Assembly (NCBI GenBank): GCA_030403585.1
Contig: JAUEPE010000044.1
Location: forward strand, 1-54,299
DNA length: 54,299 nt
Source of the DNA: Frankia sp. RB7
GTDB taxonomy: Bacteria > Pseudomonadota > Alphaproteobacteria > Rhizobiales > Xanthobacteraceae
Direction: 5' to 3'
Positions 35,371 to 43,808 of the stretch are shown in pieces. How positions within the stretch are numbered: position 1 is the stretch's first letter; each line of letters begins with the position of its first letter. Both the position numbers and the translations under genes were made by a program. The notes beneath the pieces were generated by a model. It did no database searches. It saw only the letters and a list, made by a program, of their open reading frames with translations, and was not told the origin of the DNA.

Positions 35371-36330
35371 ATGGCCAAGTTTGATACAAAGATGGATCGT
35401 TATCCTTTCGTGCCAATCACACAGCGGCCGACCTACGATTGGCCCGGCGGCAAGAGACTCGCCGTCTATTTTGCAATCAATATCGAAGCCTTCGAGTTCG
35501 GCCGAAACCCCGGTCCAGACTTCACGACCATGCCGGCCCCGCCGTTTCATCGCGGCTATGCCTACCGGGACTTCGGTAATCGGGTTGGAGTCTGGCGCCT
35601 GATCGATCTCTTCCAGGAATTTGATATACCGCTTTCGGTGCTCGCCAATACCGCGGTCTACGATGCCTATCCCGAGCTAATGGCTGCGTTTCGACGGCGG
35701 GGCGACGAATTCGTCGGCCACGGTCGGACGAATTCGGAGCGGCAGATCGACATGACCGAAGACCAGGAGCGCGACATGCTGAGGGAGGTTCGGCATCGCT
35801 TCGAAAAGGAGGAGGGGGCGGCACCGCAGGGTTGGCTCGGACCGTTTATCTCGCAGAGCACGAAAACCCCTGAGCTGCTGGTCGAGCAAGGCTTCGGCTA
35901 CATGCTCGACTGGTTCTACGACGAGCAACCCCAGCTGTTCAGAACGGATCTCGGCCCAATTCTAAGTGTGCCGTATCCGTCCATGGAGCTGAACGATCTG
36001 CCGGCCATCTTCAACAGGAGGGTCAGCGACGCTGAGTTTGCTGACCTTTTGGTCGATGCCTTCGATCAGCAATTGCAGGACTCCGAGAAGTATCCGCTCG
36101 TCTTCTCCGCCGCGCTCCACACCTTCGTCATGGGCCAGCCTCACCGAACCCGAAAGCTGCGGCGAGCACTCGCGCACATTGCCTCTCACCGAGACAAGGT
36201 CTGGATCACGACGGCGGGCAAGATTGCAGCTCATGCGCTCTCACTGCCCAAGGGCACGCTTGTCAGCCCCGATATCGCGGGATCAAGCGCGTCGCGCGCG
36301 CAATCATCGCACCGCCAGAGCGGCATCTGA
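35371..36330 (+). CDS. NodB/PuuE-type hydrolase (polysaccharide deacetylase superfamily, imidase-like)
   Basis: A 319-residue protein of the polysaccharide-deacetylase fold. It starts KMDRYPFVPITQRPTYDWPG and has RLAVYFAINIEAFEFG, RDFGNRVGVWRLIDLF and EFVGHGRTNSERQ. The canonical NodB motif TFDDG is replaced by INIEAF, as in PuuE-type allantoinases and bacterial cyclic-imide hydrolases. It is therefore more likely to open a cyclic amide or imide, or to deformylate, than to act on chitin-like sugars. There is no signal peptide, which supports a cytoplasmic small-molecule substrate. GGAGG lies upstream of the ATG. It leads directly into the livHMGFK genes 72 bp downstream. Confidence 0.82.
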   Translation: MAKFDTKMDRYPFVPITQRPTYDWPGGKRLAVYFAINIEAFEFGRNPGPDFTTMPAPPFHRGYAYRDFGNRVGVWRLIDLFQEFDIPLSVLANTAVYDAYPELMAAFRRRGDEFVGHGRTNSERQIDMTEDQERDMLREVRHRFEKEEGAAPQGWLGPFISQSTKTPELLVEQGFGYMLDWFYDEQPQLFRTDLGPILSVPYPSMELNDLPAIFNRRVSDAEFADLLVDAFDQQLQDSEKYPLVFSAALHTFVMGQPHRTRKLRRALAHIASHRDKVWITTAGKIAAHALSLPKGTLVSPDIAGSSASRAQSSHRQSGI

Positions 36331-36402
36331 CCTCGTGGAGACGCTCGATATGGCGATGCAACATTTCAATGAGTCCGTCGCGATCGGAATAGCGGGGCGA
36401 CC

Positions 36403-37275
36403 ATGATTCTTCAGCAAATTGTTAATGGCCTCATGCTTGGAGGCGTTTACGTGATGGTCGCTGTTGCTTTCACGTTGGCGATCGGCGTTCTCAACTTCCT
36501 CAATTTTTCCATTCCCGGAATTTTCATGATTGCAGGAATGGTTTCGTGGGCTGCGTTGAAGAGCGGCCAGCACTGGCTGTTCGCATTCGGCGTCGCGCTG
36601 ACGGCAAGCGCCGCTGTAGGCGTGGCCGTCTATTTCCTGACTTATCGACCGAGCAGCGACAGCGACCCTGAGGTTCCTCTCGTCAGCTCATTGGGATTTC
36701 TGGTCCTGCTCGAGAACCTGATCGTCCTGTGGTTGGGATCTGACCAACAATCCTATCCCGCGCTCATCGCTGATTTTAATTTCAGAGTGGGTTCGATCAT
36801 CGTCGGCGGAGCCCAGCTTTTGAGCCTGGCACTCTCGCTCGCGTTCGTGTTCGCACTGTCCCTGTCATTGCGTTTTACGAACCTCGGACGTCAGGTCAGG
36901 GCGATTGCTGAAAGCCGCCGTACGGCATCGATTCTCGGTGTGAATGTCGGTTCCGTCGTCCCAAGGGTGTTCGTGCTGAGTGCGCTGTTTACGGGCGCTG
37001 GCGGCATCCTCTTCGCGATAAGCTACCTGCAGGTGTCCTCATCCATGGGCGAGAGCATCGGGTTCAAGGGTATCAGCGCAATGATCATCGGCGGCATGGG
37101 CAACATCTGGGGAGCCGTCGCCGGCGGGCTGCTGATCGGCCTCGTTGAGATCTTATCAACGCAGTTCCTTGGTGCCGATTTTGTTAATATCGGCGTCTAC
37201 GGCTTGCTGTTGGCTTTGCTCATCATCAAGCCGGAAGGGCTCTTTGGCATGGCTGCCGCCAGGGAGAAACTTTGA
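36403..37275 (+). CDS. Branched-chain-type ABC permease, LivH-like
   Basis: A 290-residue inner-membrane permease with eight or so hydrophobic segments. It starts MILQQIVNGLMLGGVYVMVA and carries the family block GRQVRAIAESRRTASILGVNV in the cytoplasmic coupling loop. The C-terminal IIGGMGNIWGAVAGGLLIG is also typical. It pairs with the LivM-like protein that starts on its stop codon (TGATG). The five transporter genes lie downstream of the imidase-like gene and are probably co-transcribed with it. LivHMGFK systems import amino acids, amides, urea and aromatic acids, so the substrate must be inferred from the surrounding enzymes. Confidence 0.92.
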   Translation: MILQQIVNGLMLGGVYVMVAVAFTLAIGVLNFLNFSIPGIFMIAGMVSWAALKSGQHWLFAFGVALTASAAVGVAVYFLTYRPSSDSDPEVPLVSSLGFLVLLENLIVLWLGSDQQSYPALIADFNFRVGSIIVGGAQLLSLALSLAFVFALSLSLRFTNLGRQVRAIAESRRTASILGVNVGSVVPRVFVLSALFTGAGGILFAISYLQVSSSMGESIGFKGISAMIIGGMGNIWGAVAGGLLIGLVEILSTQFLGADFVNIGVYGLLLALLIIKPEGLFGMAAAREKL

Positions 37276-38126
37276 TGTCGGGCTATCTGACCGGGCTCTG
37301 TGTGCTTCTTGCCCTCAACACCATCGCCGCCTATGGCGTCTATCTGCCAATGGCCGCGGGGCAGCTCAATCTCGGGATCGCGGGATTCATGGCCATCGGG
37401 GCCTACGCCTCTGCATATCTCACCAACGAGTGTGGATGGTCGCCCATTGTGGCCATTGGGGCGGGCGGCGGAACGGCGGCAATTCTGGCATCCGTGATCG
37501 CGATGCCCATCCTGAGGACCCAAGGCATTTATTTGTCACTTGCGACCTTTGCCTTGGGACAGGTCATCTGCGCGATCATGCTCAATCTGGAAGTCGTCGG
37601 TGGTGCTGCTGGCTATCCCGTCTCGACCCACATCGAGGCCTATGTGGTCGTTGCCGTGGCGGTCCTGGTCGTTTCGCTCGTATCTGCGATGTCGACGACA
37701 CGAGTGCCGATCTATCTTGCGGCCGTCAAGAACGATCCCTTGGTCGCCGACCTCTTGGGTTTGAATGTGAAGGCGCTTGGCGTCGCCGCACTGACGGCTG
37801 GCGCCGCTATCGCCGGGATAGGGGGAGCACTGTATGCGCACTACTTCAACTACATCGAGGCGCAGTACTTCGGCGTGATGCTGAGCACCTACACGGTACT
37901 GTACGTATTACTCGGAGGGACCCAATCGGTGTTGGGACCAATCGTCGGTGCCGCGATCTTTACGATCGTGCCTGAGGCGCTCAGGTCCAGCTCCCAGTGG
38001 CGATACGCGATCTTTGCGCTCTTCATCATCCTCTTCATGGCCTTGCGTCCGCAGGGGCTCATCACCCGCGGACTGTCGCGCCGGCGCAGGCAGGTTGCGG
38101 GACAGAGCGGAACAGCTGCATCATGA
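37275..38126 (+). CDS. Branched-chain-type ABC permease, LivM-like
   Basis: A 283-residue inner-membrane permease with about eight transmembrane helices. It includes AAGQLNLGIAGFMAIGAYASA near the start and YLAAVKNDPLVADLLGLNV as coupling loop. YIEAQYFGVMLSTY and LLGGTQSVLGPIVGAAI follow toward the C-terminus. It begins on the livH stop codon and overlaps livG by ATGA. The coupling loop (AVKNDPLVADLLG) is a slightly divergent form of the usual AIRENEIAAEALG. Confidence 0.92.
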   Translation: MSGYLTGLCVLLALNTIAAYGVYLPMAAGQLNLGIAGFMAIGAYASAYLTNECGWSPIVAIGAGGGTAAILASVIAMPILRTQGIYLSLATFALGQVICAIMLNLEVVGGAAGYPVSTHIEAYVVVAVAVLVVSLVSAMSTTRVPIYLAAVKNDPLVADLLGLNVKALGVAALTAGAAIAGIGGALYAHYFNYIEAQYFGVMLSTYTVLYVLLGGTQSVLGPIVGAAIFTIVPEALRSSSQWRYAIFALFIILFMALRPQGLITRGLSRRRRQVAGQSGTAAS

Positions 38127-38884
38127 CTATGCTCCTTTCGATCCAAAATCTATCAAAAGCGTTCGGCGGTCTCGAAGTCGTCCGCGATCTTTCCTTTGAC
38201 GTGCAGGAGGGAACAGCAACCGCGCTGATCGGACCCAATGGCGCTGGGAAGACGACGGTGTTCAACCTCATCAGCGGTGTGTACCCGGTCACTTCGGGGC
38301 GCATTCGGTTTCGCGGTTCAGATATCGTCCACCTTCCATCACGCTATCGCATCAAGCATGGGATCGCCCGAAGCTTTCAGAATATCCGCCTGATACCCCG
38401 TCTGTCCGTGATCGATAATCTGCTGATCGGGCAGCACGTCACGTTGAAGCGGACTCTCGATGTGCTGCGGCCCTTTCGATTGGTTCGGGGTCACGAGTGG
38501 ATCCGCGCGGCCAGGGCTGAACTGTCTGCGTTTGGTCTAAGCGAGTATGCCGATGAACCCGTGGATCTGCTTCCTTATGGGGTCCGCAAGCGCGTCGATC
38601 TGATCCGGGCAACCCTGTCCTCGCCCTCGGTCTTGATGCTCGACGAGCCTGCGGCGGGGCTCAATGCGTCTGAAACGCGCGAGCTGCATAGCCATCTCGA
38701 TATCTTGAAGGGGCGAGGGGTAACCCTTCTCGTGATCGAGCACGACATGCATTTCATCCGTTCGATTTGCGAGAAAGTTGTCGTGCTGAATTTTGGCAGC
38801 AAGATCGCGGAGGGATCATTCGAGCAGGTGAGGAGGGACGAGCAAGTTCGTGAAGCTTATCTTGGGGTGGAGCAAGCGGCATGA
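38123..38884 (+). CDS. Branched-chain-type ABC ATPase, LivG-like
   Basis: A 253-residue ATPase with Walker A GPNGAGKT at 37-44 and Q-loop ARSFQNIRLIPRLSV. It has the LivG-type signature LLPYGVRKRVDLIRA, Walker B VLMLDEPAAGLN and H-loop IEHDM. The LivG-type insertion around residues 105-135 is present. It overlaps the permease gene before it (ATGA) and livF after it (ATGA), so translation is coupled. Confidence 0.93.
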   Translation: MTMLLSIQNLSKAFGGLEVVRDLSFDVQEGTATALIGPNGAGKTTVFNLISGVYPVTSGRIRFRGSDIVHLPSRYRIKHGIARSFQNIRLIPRLSVIDNLLIGQHVTLKRTLDVLRPFRLVRGHEWIRAARAELSAFGLSEYADEPVDLLPYGVRKRVDLIRATLSSPSVLMLDEPAAGLNASETRELHSHLDILKGRGVTLLVIEHDMHFIRSICEKVVVLNFGSKIAEGSFEQVRRDEQVREAYLGVEQAA

Positions 38885-39651
38885 ACGAATTGATCCTCGA
38901 CGTCGAGCAACTGTCGGCATGTTATGGGCGGGTCGAGGCCCTTATCGGTGTCTCGCTGCAAGTCGCGCGTGGCGAGATCGTGACGGTCGTCGGTGCAAAT
39001 GGAGCAGGCAAGAGCACTCTGCTTCATTCACTTCTTGGAACGATTGCGCCAACGAATGGCAGGATCGCTTTTGCGGGCGAGGATATCAGCCGCTGGCCGA
39101 TTCACCGTCGCATTGACGCCGGGCTAGTTCTGGTGCCGGAGGGCCGTCGGATCCTGGTGTCGATGACAATCGAGGAGAACCTCCTCCTTGGCGCCCATAT
39201 GCGGCAGGACAAAAGTGCCGTACGGCGTGAGATCGACAACATCTATGATCGGTTTCCCAATCTTGGAAGACGTCGAAGTCATGGCGCGTCCTGCTTATCG
39301 GGCGGTGAGCAGCAAATGCTGGCGCTCGGCCGCGCGATGTTGGCGAAGCCACAGCTCTTGATGATGGATGAGCCGTCGCTCGGCCTGTCGCCTTTGTTTG
39401 TCTCGAAGCTGTTCGAGCTCATCAAGGACTACAATCGCGAAGGGCTGAGTGTGTTGCTGATTGAGCAAAACACCGCGAATGCACTGAGGATCGCTCACCA
39501 AGCAACAGTCCTGGAATTGGGCCGAGTGGCTATGGAGGGGGATGCTGCTGCCATCGCTGGCAGCGCCCGTCTTCAGGAAGCGTATCTCGGCGGCGCGGCG
39601 CACGAGGTTACTGAAGCGGACAAGAGAAAGTGGATAGGGAGGCGATCGTGA
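38881..39651 (+). CDS. Branched-chain-type ABC ATPase, LivF-like
   Basis: A 256-residue ATPase with Walker A GANGAGKS at 38-45, VPEGRRILVSMTIEENL, signature LSGGEQQMLALGRAM, Walker B LLMMDEPSLGLSP and H-loop LIEQN. It forms the second ATPase of the importer with the LivG-like protein. The stop overlaps the GTG start of the binding-protein gene (GTGA). The C-terminal 20 residues after YLGG are longer than usual. Confidence 0.93.
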   Translation: MNELILDVEQLSACYGRVEALIGVSLQVARGEIVTVVGANGAGKSTLLHSLLGTIAPTNGRIAFAGEDISRWPIHRRIDAGLVLVPEGRRILVSMTIEENLLLGAHMRQDKSAVRREIDNIYDRFPNLGRRRSHGASCLSGGEQQMLALGRAMLAKPQLLMMDEPSLGLSPLFVSKLFELIKDYNREGLSVLLIEQNTANALRIAHQATVLELGRVAMEGDAAAIAGSARLQEAYLGGAAHEVTEADKRKWIGRRS

Positions 39652-40823
39652 ACTACAGAAGCATTTTAGCAGGACTGGCAATTGCAACCGCGCTTACATC
39701 GGCGGCAGTTGCGCACGAAGAGGATCTGGTCATCGGCTTGTCGATGGCTAAGACCGGTACGTTCGTGAGCGTGGCGAACGCAAATGAAATCGCTGTTGAG
39801 ATGGCCGTCGATGAGATCAATCGCGCCGGCGGCGTCAATGGCTCCCCGATCCGGCTCGTGAAATTCGACACGGCCGGCGACCCCAAGCAGTCGGTGCTCG
39901 CAGTGGAGCAGTTCGCTCGTGATAGCGGGGCGCTGGCCGTCGTTGGCCCTTTCTCCTCGAGTGAAGCGCGTGTGGCATTTTCTGCCGGCGAACGGCTCGG
40001 GATTGTGCAGATGTCGATGTCATCGTCTGCGCCCGGAGTGGCGGCTCCATTCAAGTACGCCTTCCGCAACACGGTCGATGAAGGCCTGGTCATCGAGACG
40101 GTTCTCAAGGCCATGCGGGCTAAAAAGCTCAGCATGGGAACTGCGGCGATTGCTTACGCGACCGACGACGCCGTATCCAAGGCGGTCGGCACCACGGTGC
40201 TGCCGGAGGCACTGATTAAAGTTGAAGTTCCTGTCAGCGGCTTCGTCGATTTTCCGTACAAGGCGTTCGATATGTCGGCTCAGGTCTCGAAACTCGCCCA
40301 GTTGAAACCCGATATAGTCGGCGTCGGAGCTCCGCCCGAGGCCATGATCAATCTGGCCAAGGAGATGAAACGGCAAGGCGTCACTGCTCGCTTGTTCGCA
40401 GGTACGACGGTCGGCGATCCGGACTTGCCGATACGATTTGGAGATGCGGGCGAGGGGACAATCATTGGCTCGCCCTTCTACAGCGATCTCAACGATGCCG
40501 TCCGGGCGTTCGCAAAGTCGTTTGCGACCCGTGCAGAAGCCGCTAAAATCGGCCGGACGGTGCCGAACCAGACTGATATATCCAGTTACGATATTGTGTA
40601 CCTCTATGCAGAAGCTATGAAGCGCGCTCGCGTGACGGGCGAGCCGTCCAAGATTGCTGCCGAGCGCACCGCTATCAGGGACGAACTGCGGAAAATGAAG
40701 GATTTCCCGGCTCTCGGTGGAAAAATTACATTCCGGGAGAATGGTGACGCGATCAAGCCCATCTACGTGCTTGAGGCCAAAGGCGGACACTGGACCTTGT
40801 TCGATCAGCGTACCAGCGATTGA
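39648..40823 (+). CDS. Periplasmic binding protein of the branched-chain-type importer, LivK-like
   Basis: A 391-residue periplasmic receptor. The GTG at 39648 is chosen because GGGAGG lies seven bases upstream and it gives a clean signal peptide (MNYRSILAGLAIATALTSAAVAH, about 1-23). The mature part has the type I receptor pattern: IGLSMAKTGTFVSVANANEIA, GGVNGSPIRLVKFDTAGDP and ALAVVGPFSSSEARVAF. QMSMSSSAPGVAAPFKYAFR follows. This receptor decides the substrate of the whole importer. Its relatives bind amino acids, amides or aromatic acids; the ligand cannot be named. It is the last gene of the operon and is followed by a 10-bp hairpin. Confidence 0.9.
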   Translation: MNYRSILAGLAIATALTSAAVAHEEDLVIGLSMAKTGTFVSVANANEIAVEMAVDEINRAGGVNGSPIRLVKFDTAGDPKQSVLAVEQFARDSGALAVVGPFSSSEARVAFSAGERLGIVQMSMSSSAPGVAAPFKYAFRNTVDEGLVIETVLKAMRAKKLSMGTAAIAYATDDAVSKAVGTTVLPEALIKVEVPVSGFVDFPYKAFDMSAQVSKLAQLKPDIVGVGAPPEAMINLAKEMKRQGVTARLFAGTTVGDPDLPIRFGDAGEGTIIGSPFYSDLNDAVRAFAKSFATRAEAAKIGRTVPNQTDISSYDIVYLYAEAMKRARVTGEPSKIAAERTAIRDELRKMKDFPALGGKITFRENGDAIKPIYVLEAKGGHWTLFDQRTSD

Positions 40824-40834
40824 AACATCGCCTA

Positions 40835-40862
40835 GGACGGTGCCGGATCATCGGCACCGTCC
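40835..40862. terminator. Perfect 10-bp hairpin between convergent genes
   Basis: GGACGGTGCC and GGCACCGTCC pair perfectly around an 8-base loop. It lies between the stops of the binding-protein gene and the convergent alcohol dehydrogenase gene and can serve both. There is no clear T run. Confidence 0.6.
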
Positions 40863-40873
40863 AACCGATGTTA

Positions 40874-41947
40874 TCACGACGGATCTGGCACCAGCACAGC
40901 TCGTCCCACAACCCGGCCCGCCCGCAGATCGGACAGCGTCTCATGAGCGGCATCGAGCGGCCGGGTTACAATCGGCATCTGATCGACACCGGTGCGCACC
41001 AGGCTCATCAATTCGATCAGATCGCGCCGGCTACCAACAAATGAGCCCGATACCGTAATCGCCTTCAAAGGCATTGTTGCCAGCGAGAGCGTGCGCTCGC
41101 CGCCATAAAGGCCGACGATCACATAGATTCCGCCCTTGGCAAGCGTCGCCATCGCGAGATCCCATGACACAGGCGATCCGACGAAGTCGATGATCGCATG
41201 AATGCCTCCTTCGGCGTTCTCCGCAAGGATTGTGGCGAAGCCTTCTGTGGTCGGATCAAGAGCCGCAATAGCCCCTGCGGCAAGCGCCGCACCCCGCTTA
41301 TCGGGATCAATGTCCGCGACGATCGCGCCAGAGCGCCCCATTGCCTTCAACAGGGAAAGGCACATCAGGCCGAGCCCGCCTGCTCCCACAATCAGGATTG
41401 GCCTTCCCAGCCGGTCAGGGCCGAGCTTCTTCAGGGCGGAATACGCGGTCAGCCCCGAGCATGCATAGGGAGCGGCCCGCTCTGGCAAGATCGCAGGGAT
41501 ATCGATGAGGTATCGGGGATGAGGGATCAGGACATGGTCGGCATAACCGCCTGGGCGTAACACGCCTAGATATTGTGGAGTTGGACACAAATGTTCGTCT
41601 GAGTTCTTGCAGACCTGGCACTCTCCACATCCGAACCAGGGATAGACGAGATACGTTCTGCCCATTTCAGTGAGACGCATGGCCTCATCGCCAGCCGCAA
41701 CCACAGTGCCAACGACCTCGTGACCCATGGTGTGCGGCAGCTTCTGCCCCCGGTCGGACATCTTCATCATCTTGCCGCCGCCCAGATCGTAGCCGCCTTC
41801 CCAGATATGAAGATCAGTATGGCAAACGCCGCAGGCGCTAACCCTGAGAAGGACCTCGTTGCCCTTAGGGACGGGTGTAGAAGTTTCGACGCATTCGAGG
41901 GGAGCCCGGTATTGCGTGAGCGCGAGACTTTTCAAGTGTTCCTCCAT
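40874..41947 (-). CDS. Zinc-dependent medium-chain alcohol dehydrogenase
   Basis: A 357-residue medium-chain dehydrogenase. The catalytic zinc residues are C42 in CGVCHTDLHIWEGG and H76 in MGHEVVG. The structural zinc has C107, C110, C113 and C121 in FGCGECQVCKNSDEHLC. The NAD(P)-binding motif is VGAGGLGLMCL, with an acidic residue (VADID) that favours NAD. It would oxidise an alcohol or reduce an aldehyde. It is divergent from the aldehyde dehydrogenase gene across an operator-like site, so the two probably act in sequence, alcohol to aldehyde to acid, in the pathway of this cluster. Confidence 0.9.
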   Translation of the reverse strand: MEEHLKSLALTQYRAPLECVETSTPVPKGNEVLLRVSACGVCHTDLHIWEGGYDLGGGKMMKMSDRGQKLPHTMGHEVVGTVVAAGDEAMRLTEMGRTYLVYPWFGCGECQVCKNSDEHLCPTPQYLGVLRPGGYADHVLIPHPRYLIDIPAILPERAAPYACSGLTAYSALKKLGPDRLGRPILIVGAGGLGLMCLSLLKAMGRSGAIVADIDPDKRGAALAAGAIAALDPTTEGFATILAENAEGGIHAIIDFVGSPVSWDLAMATLAKGGIYVIVGLYGGERTLSLATMPLKAITVSGSFVGSRRDLIELMSLVRTGVDQMPIVTRPLDAAHETLSDLRAGRVVGRAVLVPDPS

Positions 41948-42100
41948 TGTGTGTGAGCCTACGAGACGCCTCGCCCCCTATTTTCAATCGGTGGGCCGCG
42001 CGTCGATCTCCGCGCTTTTGACCCACCCTGACGTTGAGCTGCGAGGCTAAGTCGCGGTCCGATTGACATCTCGGCAGGAGGTCTATAACAAGATACTTAG

Positions 42101-42117
42101 GTTTGTTAAATAACTAA
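42101..42117. promoter_or_regulatory. Operator-like site between divergent dehydrogenase genes
   Basis: GTTTGTTAAATAACTAA shares the right arm and flank (AACTAAATA) with the site at 33102; the left arm is degenerate. It lies 13 bp before the aldehyde dehydrogenase start and about 155 bp from the divergent alcohol dehydrogenase. This is the weakest of the three sites. Confidence 0.45.
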
Positions 42118-42129
42118 ATAGGGACCGAG

Positions 42130-43653
42130 ATGTTTGAGCGGGCGCTGAAAAATTTCGATATCGGTTTTCTGAACTCCGGAACGTACGCCCATGGCGACGG
42201 ATGGAGCCCAACCGAAAGCAGGATTCCGTTCGATGCTGTCGATCCGGCTCAAGACAAGGTCGTGGTGCAAATCGCCGGCGCTAACGAGCGCGATTACGAG
42301 CGTGTCATTCGCTGTGCTCAAGCCGCGCAAGCCGAATGGGCAACCGTTCCTGCTCCGCGGCGAGGAGAGCTAGTTGGGCGGATTGGCTCGTTAGCTGCTG
42401 AGTATCTTGACGATCTTGCCGCTCTCATTGTCCTCGACACGGGCAGGGCGATCGGTGAGGCGAAGGCTGAAATTCGCGAAGTCATCGACATGGCTGCAAT
42501 GGCGGCAGGTCAATCCCGCATGATGTATGGTTTCGTTCAGCAGTCGCAGCGCAGCAAGCACCGAATGTACGATCAATGGCTGCCGCTGGGCGTCGTCGGC
42601 GTGATCACGGCTTACAATTTCCCGGCATCGGTCTGGGCGCAGAATGCCTTCCTTGCCGCTATTGGAGGCAACACAGTCATCTGGAAACCGAGCCCTAAAG
42701 TGCCGCTTACCGCGCTCGGCATGCAGCAGATCTGCAATATGGCGATGAATGAGCTCGAGCTCGGTGGTGTCTTTTCGCTCTTCATGCCAGGCGACAACAG
42801 TGTAGCGGAGCTGCTCGTCAATGATAAGCGTGTCTCCTTGGTGTCGTTCACGGGATCAAGTGCCGTCGGTCGTAGGATTGCAGACGTTGTTGGAAGCACA
42901 TTGGGGCGCCGCTATCTGCTCGAATGCTCCGGCAACAACGGATGCATCGTTGACCAGACCGCCGACCTCAAGCTGGCTGCGCGGAGTATCGCCTTCGGTG
43001 CAATCGGTACGACCGGCCAACGCTGCACGAGTACAAGACGCGTCATCGTCCAAAAGTCGGTCGCAAAACCCATGATTGAGCTTTTGAAGGACGCGTTTGG
43101 TCAGATCAAGGTCGGCGATCCCAGAGAGGAGGGAACGATGGTCGGTCCACTGGTTGATCGCGACGCGGTGGTGCTCTTTGAGAGGGCCGTTCGGAATGCG
43201 AGGGACGCCGGAGGCAAAGTGGTCTTCGGAGGGAAGCGCATCGACCGTCCCGGTTACTATGTCGAGCCGACGCTCATTGTGGACCTGCCTCAGGATCTGC
43301 CGTCCGTCCAGAAGGAGACCTTTGCTCCGATCGTCTATGTCTTCACCTACGAGACCCTCGCGGAGGCCATTCGAGTCAACAACGGCGTACCACAAGGGCT
43401 CTCGTCAGGCATTCACAGCACCGATCTGTCGAATATTGAGCTGTTCCTATCGGCCGCCGGAAGCGACTGCGGCATAGCAAGGGTCAATATGGGAACGACT
43501 GGCGCCGACATCGGTGCGGCATTTGGTGGCGAGAAGGAGACCGGCGGTGGACGCACTGCCGGCTCAGATGCCTGGAAGGGCTACATGCGAAGACAGAGCG
43601 TATGCGTCAATTGGGGAGGAGAGTCTCCCTGGGACGCCAGCATTCGTCTCTGA
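42130..43653 (+). CDS. NAD-dependent aldehyde dehydrogenase, ALDH7-like
   Basis: A 507-residue aldehyde dehydrogenase. Catalytic C299 sits in GTTGQRCTSTRRVIV and the general base E265 in LLECSGNNGCIV. The NAD site includes GVITAYNFPASVW and VSFTGSSAVGRRIA. The C-terminal KETGGGRTAGSDAWKGYMRR matches the ALDH7 type (antiquitin, aminoadipic or piperideine-carboxylate semialdehyde dehydrogenases), which prefer amino-aldehydes or cyclic imines. That preference would suit a pathway for a nitrogen-containing ring. The start is 13 bp after an operator-like site, and the divergent neighbour is the alcohol dehydrogenase. Confidence 0.9.
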   Translation: MFERALKNFDIGFLNSGTYAHGDGWSPTESRIPFDAVDPAQDKVVVQIAGANERDYERVIRCAQAAQAEWATVPAPRRGELVGRIGSLAAEYLDDLAALIVLDTGRAIGEAKAEIREVIDMAAMAAGQSRMMYGFVQQSQRSKHRMYDQWLPLGVVGVITAYNFPASVWAQNAFLAAIGGNTVIWKPSPKVPLTALGMQQICNMAMNELELGGVFSLFMPGDNSVAELLVNDKRVSLVSFTGSSAVGRRIADVVGSTLGRRYLLECSGNNGCIVDQTADLKLAARSIAFGAIGTTGQRCTSTRRVIVQKSVAKPMIELLKDAFGQIKVGDPREEGTMVGPLVDRDAVVLFERAVRNARDAGGKVVFGGKRIDRPGYYVEPTLIVDLPQDLPSVQKETFAPIVYVFTYETLAEAIRVNNGVPQGLSSGIHSTDLSNIELFLSAAGSDCGIARVNMGTTGADIGAAFGGEKETGGGRTAGSDAWKGYMRRQSVCVNWGGESPWDASIRL

Positions 43654-43808
43654 AACGAGCAGGGCAGGCTTCACCAAGTTGGTGCTAAGCGGCGGCCTCG
43701 AGCCACAACGGCCTTGGGCCGTAGCTGCTGTGCGCGTCGGCGGAGATCAAAGACGCTCTTCCGAGCAAATAACCATTCGTGTCAGGGTAACAGTCGGATC
43801 CAGCCATC

